From contig CANQUS010000003.1 of assembly GCA_947627055.1 (NCBI GenBank), positions 62,001-126,000 on the forward strand: a stretch of 64,000 nt of DNA. Reading direction: 5' to 3'. Both the position numbers and the translations under genes were made by a program. The stretch is from an uncultured Clostridia bacterium (GTDB lineage Bacteria; Bacillota; Clostridia; Oscillospirales; Acutalibacteraceae). The notes below the pieces were generated by a model. That model was not told the origin of the DNA. It ran no database searches and was given only the letters and a program-made list of their open reading frames with translations. Shown in pieces: positions 53,660 to 61,398 of the stretch (position 1 is the first letter of the stretch; each line of letters begins with the position of its first letter).

Positions 53660-53800
53660 AAAACGAAAAACGCGGCACAGCATAACTGTCCGCGCATCAA
53701 AAGCATAACAAAGAGAAGTAACTCCCCTCCGAATACTATTGACCCATGACGGACATTGACCCCATGGGTGAAAGCTGACCGCTTTACTTTGTTGTACCTT
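53660..53800 (-). promoter_or_regulatory. infC leader with attenuator-like hairpins (probable L20-type leader)
   Basis: The leader of about 165 nt from the promoter to infC contains ACCCATG pairing with CATGGGT. Nearer infC, a GC-rich hairpin (GCGGACAG with CTGTGCCGC) is followed by a T-rich tract, forming a terminator just before the ribosome site. This arrangement is that of the Firmicutes infC leader regulated by L20; the RNA family call is inference. Confidence 0.7.
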
Positions 53801-53804
53801 AAGT

Positions 53805-53833
53805 AGTATACACACTCGGACTTAATTTGTCAA
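53805..53833 (-). promoter_or_regulatory. Promoter of the infC-rpmI-rplT operon
   Basis: Minus-strand TTGACA (53833-53828) and TATACT (53810-53805) are separated by exactly 17 bp, close to perfect consensus. Confidence 0.9.
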
Positions 53834-53874
53834 GAGAATTTTCAAAAATTTTTCAAATATTTTGCTAAATTTCT

Positions 53875-54459
53875 TTAAACGAGCTCCATCAATAAATAAT
53901 GAGATTTATTTTCACTTTCTGTAAGATTTTTTTTCATGTCATAATAAGCGTATTCATGAAAGCCGAATCTCGTCAAAGTATCGCGTCTTGCACTGTCCGC
54001 AGACTTAATAAATACATAATATCTATCGTATTTTTTCATTGACAAAATATATTTCAGGAGTTCGCACGCAACAAAATCGTCATACAGCTCCGAAGAAACG
54101 GGAAATGTTATGTAGCCGCTGTTTTCAGGTACACCCTTTACAGAAAAAGCATCTCTCAAAGCATTATATACCTTTTTTGCCCTAAACACACCGTATTGTT
54201 TTTTTACGTCGTTATATTCAAGCTCAATAAAACCACTCCTCGTATCGCTTAATGAAATAAGCCCTGTCAGCTTTCCATCCGAAACGGCTTTGTAGAATTT
54301 TCTGACGATAAGTCCGTTTTTTATGGCAAGACCCGCTTGATCAATTTTATTGATATACACTCTCAATTCGTCAAGCATTGAGTAGATCAGCAGATACGAC
54401 GCCACTCCCCTGTCCTTTTCTTCTAAAGGAATGATTTCTATTTCTTTATGACTTTTCAT
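53875..54459 (-). CDS. Hypothetical protein with GNAT-like features
   Basis: I do not recognise the exact family. The 194-residue sequence alternates strands and helices, with 'LTGLISLSDTRSGFIELEYNDVKKQYGVFRAKKVYNAL' and a late 'KSADSARRDTLTRFGFHEYAYYDM'. The latter resembles the final part of GNAT acyltransferases, where a residue run precedes 'GF'. The acetyl-CoA loop (R/QxxGxG/A) is not clear. The start at 54459 is favoured over the GTG in the track because GTGGAG lies ahead of it. It stands alone on the minus strand, diverging from the GH13 gene. Confidence 0.65.
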   Translation of the reverse strand: MKSHKEIEIIPLEEKDRGVASYLLIYSMLDELRVYINKIDQAGLAIKNGLIVRKFYKAVSDGKLTGLISLSDTRSGFIELEYNDVKKQYGVFRAKKVYNALRDAFSVKGVPENSGYITFPVSSELYDDFVACELLKYILSMKKYDRYYVFIKSADSARRDTLTRFGFHEYAYYDMKKNLTESENKSHYLLMELV

Positions 54460-54568
54460 GTTTTTCTCCACGTATGTTTTTTCAATTCATTATCTCATAA
54501 AAGCCATAAATGCGCAAGAAAAGAATTTATTGTTGCTACATTCTGATCAGTAATACACATAATTTGTC

Positions 54569-54597
54569 TTGACTATCAGATAGTAATTTTATATAAT
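54569..54597 (+). promoter_or_regulatory. Promoter of the GH13 gene
   Basis: TTGACT (54569-54574) and TATAAT (54592-54597) are 17 bp apart, about 32 bp before the ATG at 54629. Confidence 0.8.
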
Positions 54598-54628
54598 TTT
54601 GTTAAAGCTATAAAAACGGAGGTACAAT

Positions 54629-56374
54629 ATGGATAAATCAAGTGTATTTCATCGTTCCTTTGCAAATCAGTGCTATGCGCTTGACAATGACAGAGTAAGA
54701 ATCAGCATTACGACCGGAAGAGATACAGACAAGGTATTCATAACCTACGGCGACCCGTTTTCAGCCGGCATTATGGGAGGAAATGAGTTTTGGCATGGCG
54801 ATATTACCGAAATGACCGATGTCAGGCTCCTTGAGCATCACAAGGTATGGTCTGTCGTTATCGCGCCAAAGCATAAAAGACTGCGTTATTACTTTATCCT
54901 TGAAAGCGGAGGCGAAAGACTGTATTATCTCGGAAACGGATTTTTCACGGAGGACGAGCTTTCCAGAAAGTCCTTTCCCGAATATTTCGTAATGCCATGG
55001 ATAAACCCCTCCGACGTATTTGAAACGCCCAAATGGGCAGAGGACACCATATGGTATCAGATTTTCCCCGAAAGGTTTTGCAACGGAAATGATTCTATAA
55101 GCCCTCCTAACCGCAAAAAATGGAGATCCGAAAGGATAAGTCGGGGAGGTTTTTACGGCGGCGACCTGTACGGTATTATAGAAAAAATTCCGTACCTCAA
55201 GGATTTAGGTATAACGGGCATATATATGACGCCTGTTTTTAAATCCTCGTCGGATCACAAATACAACACCGAGAACTATCTTGAGATAGATCCTCATTTC
55301 GGGGACGAGGAGACCTTTATCAGGCTTGTCGAGCTTGCTCACAAAAACGGTATACGTATCATGATAGATGCCGTATTCAACCACAGCGGATGGGATTTTC
55401 CGTTCTGGCAGGATGTTTATAAAAACGGTGAAAGCTCTAAATACAGAGATTGGTACATGGTCAACAAATTTCCCATAACAAAGCACGGCGACACAAGGGA
55501 TAACTGCTTCTACAGCTTTGCGTTTATCAAGGGCATGCCAAAGCTCAATACTAACAATCCCGAGGTAGTACAGTATTTCACGGATATTTGCACGAAATGG
55601 GTCAGAGATTGGAAAATCGACGGTATTCGCTTTGATGTAGCCAACGAAGTCAGCCATACATTCCTCAAAAAGCTCAGAGCCTCGTTGAGAGAAATAAACA
55701 GTGAGCTTTATCTCGTCGGCGAAATATGGCATGATTCAGTACAATGGCTCTTGGGTGATGAATTTGACGCGGTAATGAATTATCCGCTGACCTTCGGAAT
55801 AAAAGATTTTTTTCTAAACAAGGAACTAAACTCCGAATACCTCGAATATCATATAAACAACAAATTTACTATGTATCCTGAACAGGCAAACAGGGTAATG
55901 CTGAATCTTTATGATTCTCATGACACCATTCGTCTTATAACCTCGATAAACAATAATACGGATATTTTCATTCAAATGCTCGCTGTGCTGTTTACGCTGC
56001 AAGGCAGCCCGTGTATTTATTACGGTACGGAAATTGCTCTCGAGGGAGACTGCGACCCCGATTGCCGAAGATGTATGCCATGGGATGAAATCGAAAATGG
56101 AAAATACAGTCAGACTATCGAAGCGGTCAAATCTCTTATTTTGCTGAGAAAAAATGAAGCCGCAACAAAATCTTCCGACATCAGGTTTATTCACAGCGGC
56201 AGCAAACGCCTTGTACAATATATCAAAAACAGCAAGGACGAAAAACTTCTTGTTGCTCTTAACTGCGGGGATACGAGTAAAATAATTGATGTTGACGGAA
56301 AGATCCTCTTTTCTAACCTTTATGAAAACGGTATTTTGCTGCCCGACGGTGTGCTGATCTGCAAATGTAATTAA
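54629..56374 (+). CDS. GH13 alpha-glucan hydrolase (neopullulanase/cyclomaltodextrinase type)
   Basis: The 581-residue protein has an N-terminal CBM34-like domain (about 1-110) that places it with neopullulanases and cyclomaltodextrinases. It has the GH13 (beta/alpha)8 barrel: 'IWYQIFPERF' at 141; nucleophile in 'DGIRFD' (D336); acid/base in 'GEIWHD' (E365); and 'SHDT' (H431, D432). No signal peptide is present, so it acts in the cytosol on imported maltodextrins. CGGAGG lies ahead of the ATG. The gene is monocistronic. It suggests the cell uses starch-type oligosaccharides. Confidence 0.95.
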   Translation: MDKSSVFHRSFANQCYALDNDRVRISITTGRDTDKVFITYGDPFSAGIMGGNEFWHGDITEMTDVRLLEHHKVWSVVIAPKHKRLRYYFILESGGERLYYLGNGFFTEDELSRKSFPEYFVMPWINPSDVFETPKWAEDTIWYQIFPERFCNGNDSISPPNRKKWRSERISRGGFYGGDLYGIIEKIPYLKDLGITGIYMTPVFKSSSDHKYNTENYLEIDPHFGDEETFIRLVELAHKNGIRIMIDAVFNHSGWDFPFWQDVYKNGESSKYRDWYMVNKFPITKHGDTRDNCFYSFAFIKGMPKLNTNNPEVVQYFTDICTKWVRDWKIDGIRFDVANEVSHTFLKKLRASLREINSELYLVGEIWHDSVQWLLGDEFDAVMNYPLTFGIKDFFLNKELNSEYLEYHINNKFTMYPEQANRVMLNLYDSHDTIRLITSINNNTDIFIQMLAVLFTLQGSPCIYYGTEIALEGDCDPDCRRCMPWDEIENGKYSQTIEAVKSLILLRKNEAATKSSDIRFIHSGSKRLVQYIKNSKDEKLLVALNCGDTSKIIDVDGKILFSNLYENGILLPDGVLICKCN

Positions 56375-56390
56375 GCAGTAATGTTATGAA

Positions 56391-56640
56391 CAGCTATCAA
56401 TGCGTACTCAACGCAATCAAGAAGCCGCTTCCATGTGATTATCAATTTGCATATCGACAGCAGTGAATGATATTCGCTATGTCGATACTTGTTTTGACGG
56501 GAGCAGCTCGTATACTGTTGCATATGCTCTTTCACAATAGGTATAAGGAATTACAAGCAATCCGAATTTATCTCTTGTTCAAGACAATTTCAATCGTTCA
56601 GCAGGAGAATCATCGTTCTCCTTTGACACAATAATCGCGG
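56391..56640 (+). pseudogene. Possible decayed coding remnant after the GH13 gene
   Basis: The plus strand has protein-like pieces in one frame interrupted by stops: 'VDTCFDGSSSYTVAYALSQ', then 'NPNLSLVQDNFNRSAGE'. There is no start or ribosome site. A small hairpin (AGGAGAA with TTCTCCT) lies inside. The family is not recognised; chance is possible. Confidence 0.25.
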
Positions 56641-56692
56641 AGTATTAAAAAATCCACAAATACTTTCTTTAATAGCCATTTACTTTTCACCG

Positions 56693-56730
56693 CAAAAATC
56701 CCTTACGCATAAAGCGCAAGGGATTTTATC
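56693..56730. terminator. Terminator between the GH13 gene and the 67-aa gene
   Basis: AATCCCTT pairs with AAGGGATT around a short G/C loop, with T-rich sequence after it on the plus strand and A-rich before. It probably serves both convergent genes. Confidence 0.75.
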
Positions 56731-56735
56731 TTTAT

Positions 56736-56939
56736 TTATAAAGATAAATTACTGCCGGTAGTTTTGGAAGGAAGAGCCTGCGTCGTGGACAGTCTGAAAT
56801 ATGTGCCGAGATATTCCTTAGCTATCTTTGTAAGTGCGATCATTGCGGCACGTCGAATCTGTGGGTTAGGTGAAAGCGTGTGAATCAAGAGCTTGAAGAA
56901 AAGCTGAGGACTATAATACATCGGCTTCTGTTGTTCCAT
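56736..56939 (-). CDS. Small helical protein of unknown function (67 aa)
   Basis: The ORF is short but has a strong ribosome site (AAAGGAG, about 9 nt before the ATG). The central stretch 'NPQIRRAAMIALTKIAKEYLG' looks like one HEAT-type helical repeat. The N-terminus 'MYYSPQLFFKLLIHTL' is amphipathic. There is no signal peptide and no close family recognised. The upstream promoter is unclear. Confidence 0.6.
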   Translation of the reverse strand: MEQQKPMYYSPQLFFKLLIHTLSPNPQIRRAAMIALTKIAKEYLGTYFRLSTTQALPSKTTGSNLSL

Positions 56940-57112
56940 TGTTTATCAACTCCTTTCTGAATACTATATATAAATTTTGTTGTAAGCTTATTAAAAGATA
57001 CATATGCAGAATCCACTTGATAGGATCATAATAGCATATGAATTTGAACAATTTATAAACCTTTTGTAAAAAAGAGGAATTATTGTACAAAAACGAAAAA
57101 ATGTCATATAGT

Positions 57113-57889
57113 TCAAATCTCATATATAACATTAAGTCCGAGAGAGTTTGCCATCCTGATGGCGCTCTGCATAGATCTGTCATAAATCTGTGACGGACAA
57201 TGACAATCCGAACCGACAAGAACTTTCAGCCCTGCGTCCTTAGCCATGCTCCAAAACTTAGGGTGCGGATACGGATCTCGTAACCCGTCGGGAAATTCCT
57301 GTTTTCCGCGCCGTATGCCGTTGGCATTGTATTCAACGGGAATATCCGTTTGAGCCGCTGCGTCAACTATTATTTCACACGCGCGGTCGCAGTTTTTATC
57401 CCACGCGAGATAGTTCAAAAACATTATATCAGGGTGTGCCAAAAATGAGAAATACTTTGTTTTCAGCGCTTCAGATATGGCTTTCGCATAGAGAATAAAA
57501 TCCTCTGTGCTTTCCGAGAAAAAAACATTGAACACCCTGCCGTTCACATCAAAAAAATGTTCACCTAAAGCAAGATAATCGAGCTTCAGATCATTCAATA
57601 GATATTCGTAATAATCGATATACCTTGGAAGGTATTCGATCTCAAGGCCGGACAAAATGCGCATTTTCCCCGCATAGCGTTCGCACTCGGCTTGAACTGC
57701 CTCAACATATTCCGGAAGCTCCTTATATTGCATACGATAGCCGTAATCGGTATCCCGAAAAGGTGCATGGTCAGAAAACCCGAGAATGTCGAGTTTCTTT
57801 TCAAACGCTTCAGCGGCGTATTCGGCTTCTGTCCCGTCAGCGTGACAGCATCTCTTTGTATGTGTATGAAAGTTGCTTTTCAAAGCCAT
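57113..57889 (-). CDS. hisK: PHP-domain histidinol-phosphatase-like protein
   Basis: The metal-binding PHP motif 'HTHTKRCCHADGTEAEYAAEA' opens the protein, and 'LGFSDHAPF', 'GLEIEYL', 'ALGEHFF', 'AHPD' and 'GSDCH' follow, giving the full set of His/Asp ligands for three metals. This is the HisK/HisJ-type histidinol-phosphate phosphatase of Firmicutes. The start at 57889 has GGAAAG ahead; the track start at 57925 overlaps the NUDIX gene. At 258 residues it is complete. No other his genes are present, so it may have a different phosphate substrate. Confidence 0.87.
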   Translation of the reverse strand: MALKSNFHTHTKRCCHADGTEAEYAAEAFEKKLDILGFSDHAPFRDTDYGYRMQYKELPEYVEAVQAECERYAGKMRILSGLEIEYLPRYIDYYEYLLNDLKLDYLALGEHFFDVNGRVFNVFFSESTEDFILYAKAISEALKTKYFSFLAHPDIMFLNYLAWDKNCDRACEIIVDAAAQTDIPVEYNANGIRRGKQEFPDGLRDPYPHPKFWSMAKDAGLKVLVGSDCHCPSQIYDRSMQSAIRMANSLGLNVIYEI

Positions 57890-58437
57890 TTCCCGCTTTC
57901 CAATAACCCAATATTTGCAGCGCATTCAAGTACACGGATAAACTCCTGATATGTCATACAAAAACCGTCCTCTCTATTTTCAAGGCGGTTTTTTAAATCG
58001 TGAATTTCAAAGAAGCGAAGCTCAGTGATTTCCCCGCGCTCATAATCGAGCGTATCAAGAGATACGCTGTTGTCAACAAGATATACTCGGTTAAATTCAT
58101 TACAGAGAAAGTCTCCCTGATGAACCGTGAGTATCTGATCATGCAGAAAATGAAGTTCTTCCGGCTTTAATTCAAGGGATATTTCCTCCCGTGTTTCACG
58201 GATCGCCGCCTCGACCGATGTTTCACCCGCAGAAATATGCCCCGTACACGCCGCATCATAGCACGACGGAAACGATTCCTTATCATCCGCGCGCTTTTGC
58301 AGAAGCACCATGCCGTCACGGATAAGCCAGACATGGACACTGCCGTGGAGGTCACCATCACGATGGACGGCATCTCGCTCCTTTACTTTCCCTGTAGGTG
58401 TTCCATCCGGGTTGAGTATATCAAAAAATTCCGGCAT
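57880..58437 (-). CDS. NUDIX hydrolase (IPP isomerase-like subgroup)
   Basis: The NUDIX box 'GHISAGETSVEAAIRETREE' (about 63-82) is nearly canonical. The N-terminus 'EFFDILNPDGTPTGKVKERDAVHRDGDLH' and 'VHVWLIRDGMVLLQKRA' match the subgroup annotated YfcD-like. The substrate is unknown; isopentenyl diphosphate or a nucleoside diphosphate are both possible. It lies 5 bp after galE, and its 3' end overlaps the phosphatase by 10 bp, so the three form an operon. Confidence 0.88.
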   Translation of the reverse strand: MPEFFDILNPDGTPTGKVKERDAVHRDGDLHGSVHVWLIRDGMVLLQKRADDKESFPSCYDAACTGHISAGETSVEAAIRETREEISLELKPEELHFLHDQILTVHQGDFLCNEFNRVYLVDNSVSLDTLDYERGEITELRFFEIHDLKNRLENREDGFCMTYQEFIRVLECAANIGLLESGKWL

Positions 58438-58442
58438 TACTA

Positions 58443-59462
58443 TCAGTCTTTCTTGTAACCGTTAGGATTGTTTTTTTGAAAACGCCATGTGTCCTCACAC
58501 ATTTTATAGAGGTCACGCTCAGCTTTCCAACCGAGGAGTTCATTAGCCTTCTTTGGGTCAGCATAGAAAGCGGGAAGATCCCCGGGACGTCTGTCTCCTA
58601 TCTTGTAGTTTACCTTCTGACCGGTAGCCTCTTCAAACGTATTTATTATATCAAGGACGCTGTAGCCTGTACCTGTACCGATGTTGTATGCATCAATGCT
58701 GTGCGGGTCGGTTTTCAGCTTGTTGAGAGCGCAGAGGTGTGCCTTTGCAAGGTCTGCGACATGGATATAATCCCGTATACAGGTTCCGTCCTTAGTATCA
58801 TAGTCACCGCCGAAAACAGTAAGCTGCGGCAGCTTACCTATGGCAACTCTCGATATATACGGCATAAGGTTGTTCGGGATTCCGTTGGGATCCTCTCCTA
58901 TAAGACCGCTCTCGTGCGCGCCTATCGGATTGAAATAACGGAGAAGTGAAATGCTCCACTCATTATCAGAAGTATAAACATCACCGAGGATCTGCTCTAT
59001 AAAGTGCTTTGTACGACCGTAGGGATTGCTAACATCTCCTGTAGTCATGCTCTCTTCATAGGGGATGGGATTGTTGCCGTAAACTGTTGCCGAGGAACTG
59101 AAAACGATGCTCTTGCAGTTAAATTCCTTCATAACGTCAAGAAGCGTTACCGTCCCGGAAATATTATTGTCGTAATACATTATCGGCTCTCTTGTCGATT
59201 CTCCGACAGCCTTCAGTCCCGCAAAATGAATTACCGCCTCAATGCAATTTTCCGAAAAAATCTTCTCGAGTCCCTCTCTGTCTCTGATGTCGCAGTTATA
59301 GCCCTTTACGGCTTTCCCTGCAATTTGTTTAACTCTCTCAAGAACCTCCGGTACGGAATTGCAATAATTATCGCATACTACTACCTCATATCCATCATTT
59401 AACAGTTCGACACAGGTATGACTTCCGATATATCCTGCTCCGCCAGTTACTAAAATAGCCAT
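58443..59462 (-). CDS. galE: UDP-glucose 4-epimerase
   Basis: GalE interconverts UDP-Glc and UDP-Gal. The NAD motif '[12 protein letters not shown]' (5-16), 'SSATVYG', and the catalytic Y-K pair in '[13 protein letters not shown]' (about 148) are intact. 'RYFNPIGAH' and '[14 protein letters not shown]' are GalE signatures. At 339 residues it is full length. The product UDP-Gal is the substrate of Glf at the other end of the window, a plausible supply for galactofuranose; the genes are not linked in an operon. Confidence 0.97.
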   Translation of the reverse strand: MAILVTGGAGYIGSHTCVELLNDGYEVVVCDNYCNSVPEVLERVKQIAGKAVKGYNCDIRDREGLEKIFSENCIEAVIHFAGLKAVGESTREPIMYYDNNISGTVTLLDVMKEFNCKSIVFSSSATVYGNNPIPYEESMTTGDVSNPYGRTKHFIEQILGDVYTSDNEWSISLLRYFNPIGAHESGLIGEDPNGIPNNLMPYISRVAIGKLPQLTVFGGDYDTKDGTCIRDYIHVADLAKAHLCALNKLKTDPHSIDAYNIGTGTGYSVLDIINTFEEATGQKVNYKIGDRRPGDLPAFYADPKKANELLGWKAERDLYKMCEDTWRFQKNNPNGYKKD

Positions 59463-59528
59463 CCGTATACTTCCTTTACTTCATAAATTTTATAGATTCA
59501 TTATTATGGTTTTTTATCTATTCCGTAT

Positions 59529-59557
59529 AGTATACATCATAATACACTGTTTGTCAA
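59529..59557 (-). promoter_or_regulatory. Promoter of the galE operon
   Basis: Minus-strand TTGACA (59557-59552) and TATACT (59534-59529) are separated by 17 bp, a near-perfect consensus just after the sigF stop. Confidence 0.85.
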
Positions 59558-59585
59558 ACGAAGTAAAATGGAAAACTCTCATACC

Positions 59586-60242
59586 TCAGCAAATCAGCTT
59601 TTCCCTCAATATCATCAGCAGCTTTTTCTCTCTGCGGGAAACCTGAACCTGTGTCATTCCGAGTATCTTTGCGGTTTCCGACTGTGTTTTGTTTTTAAAA
59701 AATCGAAGAATTATGAGGTTTCTGTCCCGTGGCTCAAGTTGTTTTATCTCGCTGTGCAGAGATATTATTTCTGTCAGCTTTTCATCAGGTGAGTCAACGG
59801 GAATGTCGAGCTGTCCCGATCCGCTCTCGTCCTCAGCGGTCAGCGACATCGGAAGCCTCGAAGCATTCAGCGCCTCAGCCGCCTGCTCGGGCTCAACCTC
59901 GAGAGCCTGAGCAAGTTCCGACAGCTGCGGTTCTCTGCCGTTTTCCTTTGTAAAACGAGCAGCCTCGCGTGTGGCTTTAAGCGAAAGCTCCTTCAGACTG
60001 CGTGAGATCTTCACCGCTCCGCCGTCCCTGAAAAGTCCTCTGATCTCTCCCAAAATTACGGGAACAGCATATGTCGAGAGCTTCAGACCTCTGCTTTCGT
60101 CAAAGTTATCTACTGCCTTGATAAGTCCTATGCAGCCCGCTTGAAACAGATCGTCATACTCTATACCCTTTCCGCGAAAGCGCTTTGCACAGGAATGAAC
60201 AAGCCCCAGATTTTCACTGACCGCCTTATCCCTGTCATACAT
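59586..60242 (-). CDS. sigF: RNA polymerase sporulation sigma factor SigF
   Basis: This sigma-70 family protein, without region 1, directs the forespore. Region 2 is 'GLVHSCAKRFRGKGIEYDDLFQAGCIGLIKAVDNFD', region 3 'SRSLKELSLKATREAARFTKENGREP' and region 4 'EPRDRNLIILRFFKNKTQSETAKILGMTQVQVSRREKKLL'. The start overlaps the spoIIAB stop by 8 bp (ATGTATGA). It is held inactive by SpoIIAB before septation. Confidence 0.95.
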   Translation of the reverse strand: MYDRDKAVSENLGLVHSCAKRFRGKGIEYDDLFQAGCIGLIKAVDNFDESRGLKLSTYAVPVILGEIRGLFRDGGAVKISRSLKELSLKATREAARFTKENGREPQLSELAQALEVEPEQAAEALNASRLPMSLTAEDESGSGQLDIPVDSPDEKLTEIISLHSEIKQLEPRDRNLIILRFFKNKTQSETAKILGMTQVQVSRREKKLLMILREKLIC

Positions 60243-60675
60243 CTTTAATACGGCTCATAAGCCGCTTTTCGAGAGTTACAGTCGTTCCTTTGCCCTCCTT
60301 TGAGATGACCTTTACCTTATCGGTAAAGCTCTGCATCACCGCAAATCCGAGACCTGCCCGTTCCTCACCACCTGTTGTAAAAAGAGGCTCCATCGCCTGC
60401 TTGACGTCATGTATCCCACAGCCTTTATCCTTGATTTTTATCACTACCACCGCACCCTCATACACTTTCACGTTTATGTATATTTGCCCGACGCTTTCTT
60501 TATATGCGTGAACGATACAGTTGGTGACAGCCTCCGAGACGGCGGTTTTAATATCGGTTATCTCTCCTATCGTTGGATCAAGCTGAGATATAAAGGACGC
60601 TACTGCCGATCGTGCAAACCCCTCGTTAGAGGAACGGCTTTCAAAGGTTAGGCTCATTTCATTTTTTAACTTCAT
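60235..60675 (-). CDS. spoIIAB: Anti-sigma F factor SpoIIAB
   Basis: A GHKL-type serine kinase: the N-box 'AVSEAVTNCIVHAY', G1 'IKDKGCGIHD', and G2 'GGEERAGLGFAVMQ'. It binds sigma F, and phosphorylates SpoIIAA to release itself. The ATG at 60675 overlaps spoIIAA by 17 bp and has AAAGGAAGTG ahead; the track start 21 bp upstream lacks a ribosome site. The protein has 146 residues. Confidence 0.95.
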   Translation of the reverse strand: MKLKNEMSLTFESRSSNEGFARSAVASFISQLDPTIGEITDIKTAVSEAVTNCIVHAYKESVGQIYINVKVYEGAVVVIKIKDKGCGIHDVKQAMEPLFTTGGEERAGLGFAVMQSFTDKVKVISKEGKGTTVTLEKRLMSRIKDV

Positions 60676-60994
60676 TCTTTTCACTTCCTTTGGCAAATAA
60701 ATTCAACGCGGAAAGCCCGGAAAGCTCCACCATTCTCTCCATGCTTTTAGGGATATTCAGCACACGAACCTCTCCGCCGAGCAGGTTCATAGTCCTGTAT
60801 CTGCCCATAATAAGACCGATACCCGAACTGTCCATAAACGTAACTCCGCCGAAATCGAGGTACAGGATCGACGGCTTATTCCTTTCCGCCGCAGAGTCGA
60901 TCATCTCCCGCATTTCCCGTGCGCGGTGATGGTCGATTTCTCCGTATAGCTTCGCAGTCATTTCACCATGATCGGTGATGATTTTTACATCCAT
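60659..60994 (-). CDS. spoIIAA: Anti-anti-sigma factor SpoIIAA
   Basis: A STAS domain of 111 residues, with the phosphorylatable Ser in 'VTFMDSSGIGLIMGRY' (about 51-66). Unphosphorylated SpoIIAA displaces sigma F from SpoIIAB after SpoIIE acts. It is the first gene of the spoIIAA-spoIIAB-sigF operon. In the upstream 400 bp I found no clear sigma-H promoter; a GAAT at about 61041-61044 is only a weak candidate. Confidence 0.94.
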   Translation of the reverse strand: MDVKIITDHGEMTAKLYGEIDHHRAREMREMIDSAAERNKPSILYLDFGGVTFMDSSGIGLIMGRYRTMNLLGGEVRVLNIPKSMERMVELSGLSALNLFAKGSEKNEVKK

Positions 60995-61343
60995 TTTCTT
61001 TTCATTCCTTTCGGGGATTGATGATTTTAAGCTAATACTATTCTCGAAAACATCGTGTCGGATTTTAAATGAGTCACTGATTAAATACGGCGCACAAATC
61101 CCGCCGTCAGATTTTTCAGATCGTTATAGACGACCTCAGGCATTTTGACGTATGCCAAGTCAGCTTGCCGCAGTATGACGGAAAATATACAAGCAAGGCA
61201 AGCGTCAAGCCATCATGCAGTATTTATTCAGTAATTCCTATATTACCGTACCCGAATATCACCTTAAAATCCCGATATAATAATATCCTGTTTATGCTAA
61301 GAATTACGGCGAAAAAAGTTTATCACAAAATTATTTTTGGCAA
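60995..61343. other. Intergenic region upstream of spoIIA, no intact gene
   Basis: The minus strand reads as a protein-like fragment ending at 61081 ('VILRQADLAYVKMPEVVYND', about 40 residues) without a start or ribosome site. It could be a decayed ORF or part of a dispersed repeat. The spoIIAA promoter must lie in this gap or just beyond. Confidence 0.35.
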
Positions 61344-61375
61344 AGAAAAAGCAGCGGAAAAATTCTCGCTGCGTT
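61344..61375 (-). terminator. Terminator after the SDR-LicD gene
   Basis: On the minus strand GCAGCG pairs with CGCTGC around a 10-nt loop, followed by TTTTT. It lies about 25 bp after the stop at 61399. Confidence 0.85.
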
Positions 61376-61398
61376 TCAAAATTAAAGTATTTGCTGCC

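Noticed and set aside
61030-61060. Sigma-H promoter for spoIIAA
   Set aside because: A GAAT occurs but the expected AGGA-type -35 element is not present at the right distance, so I do not annotate it.
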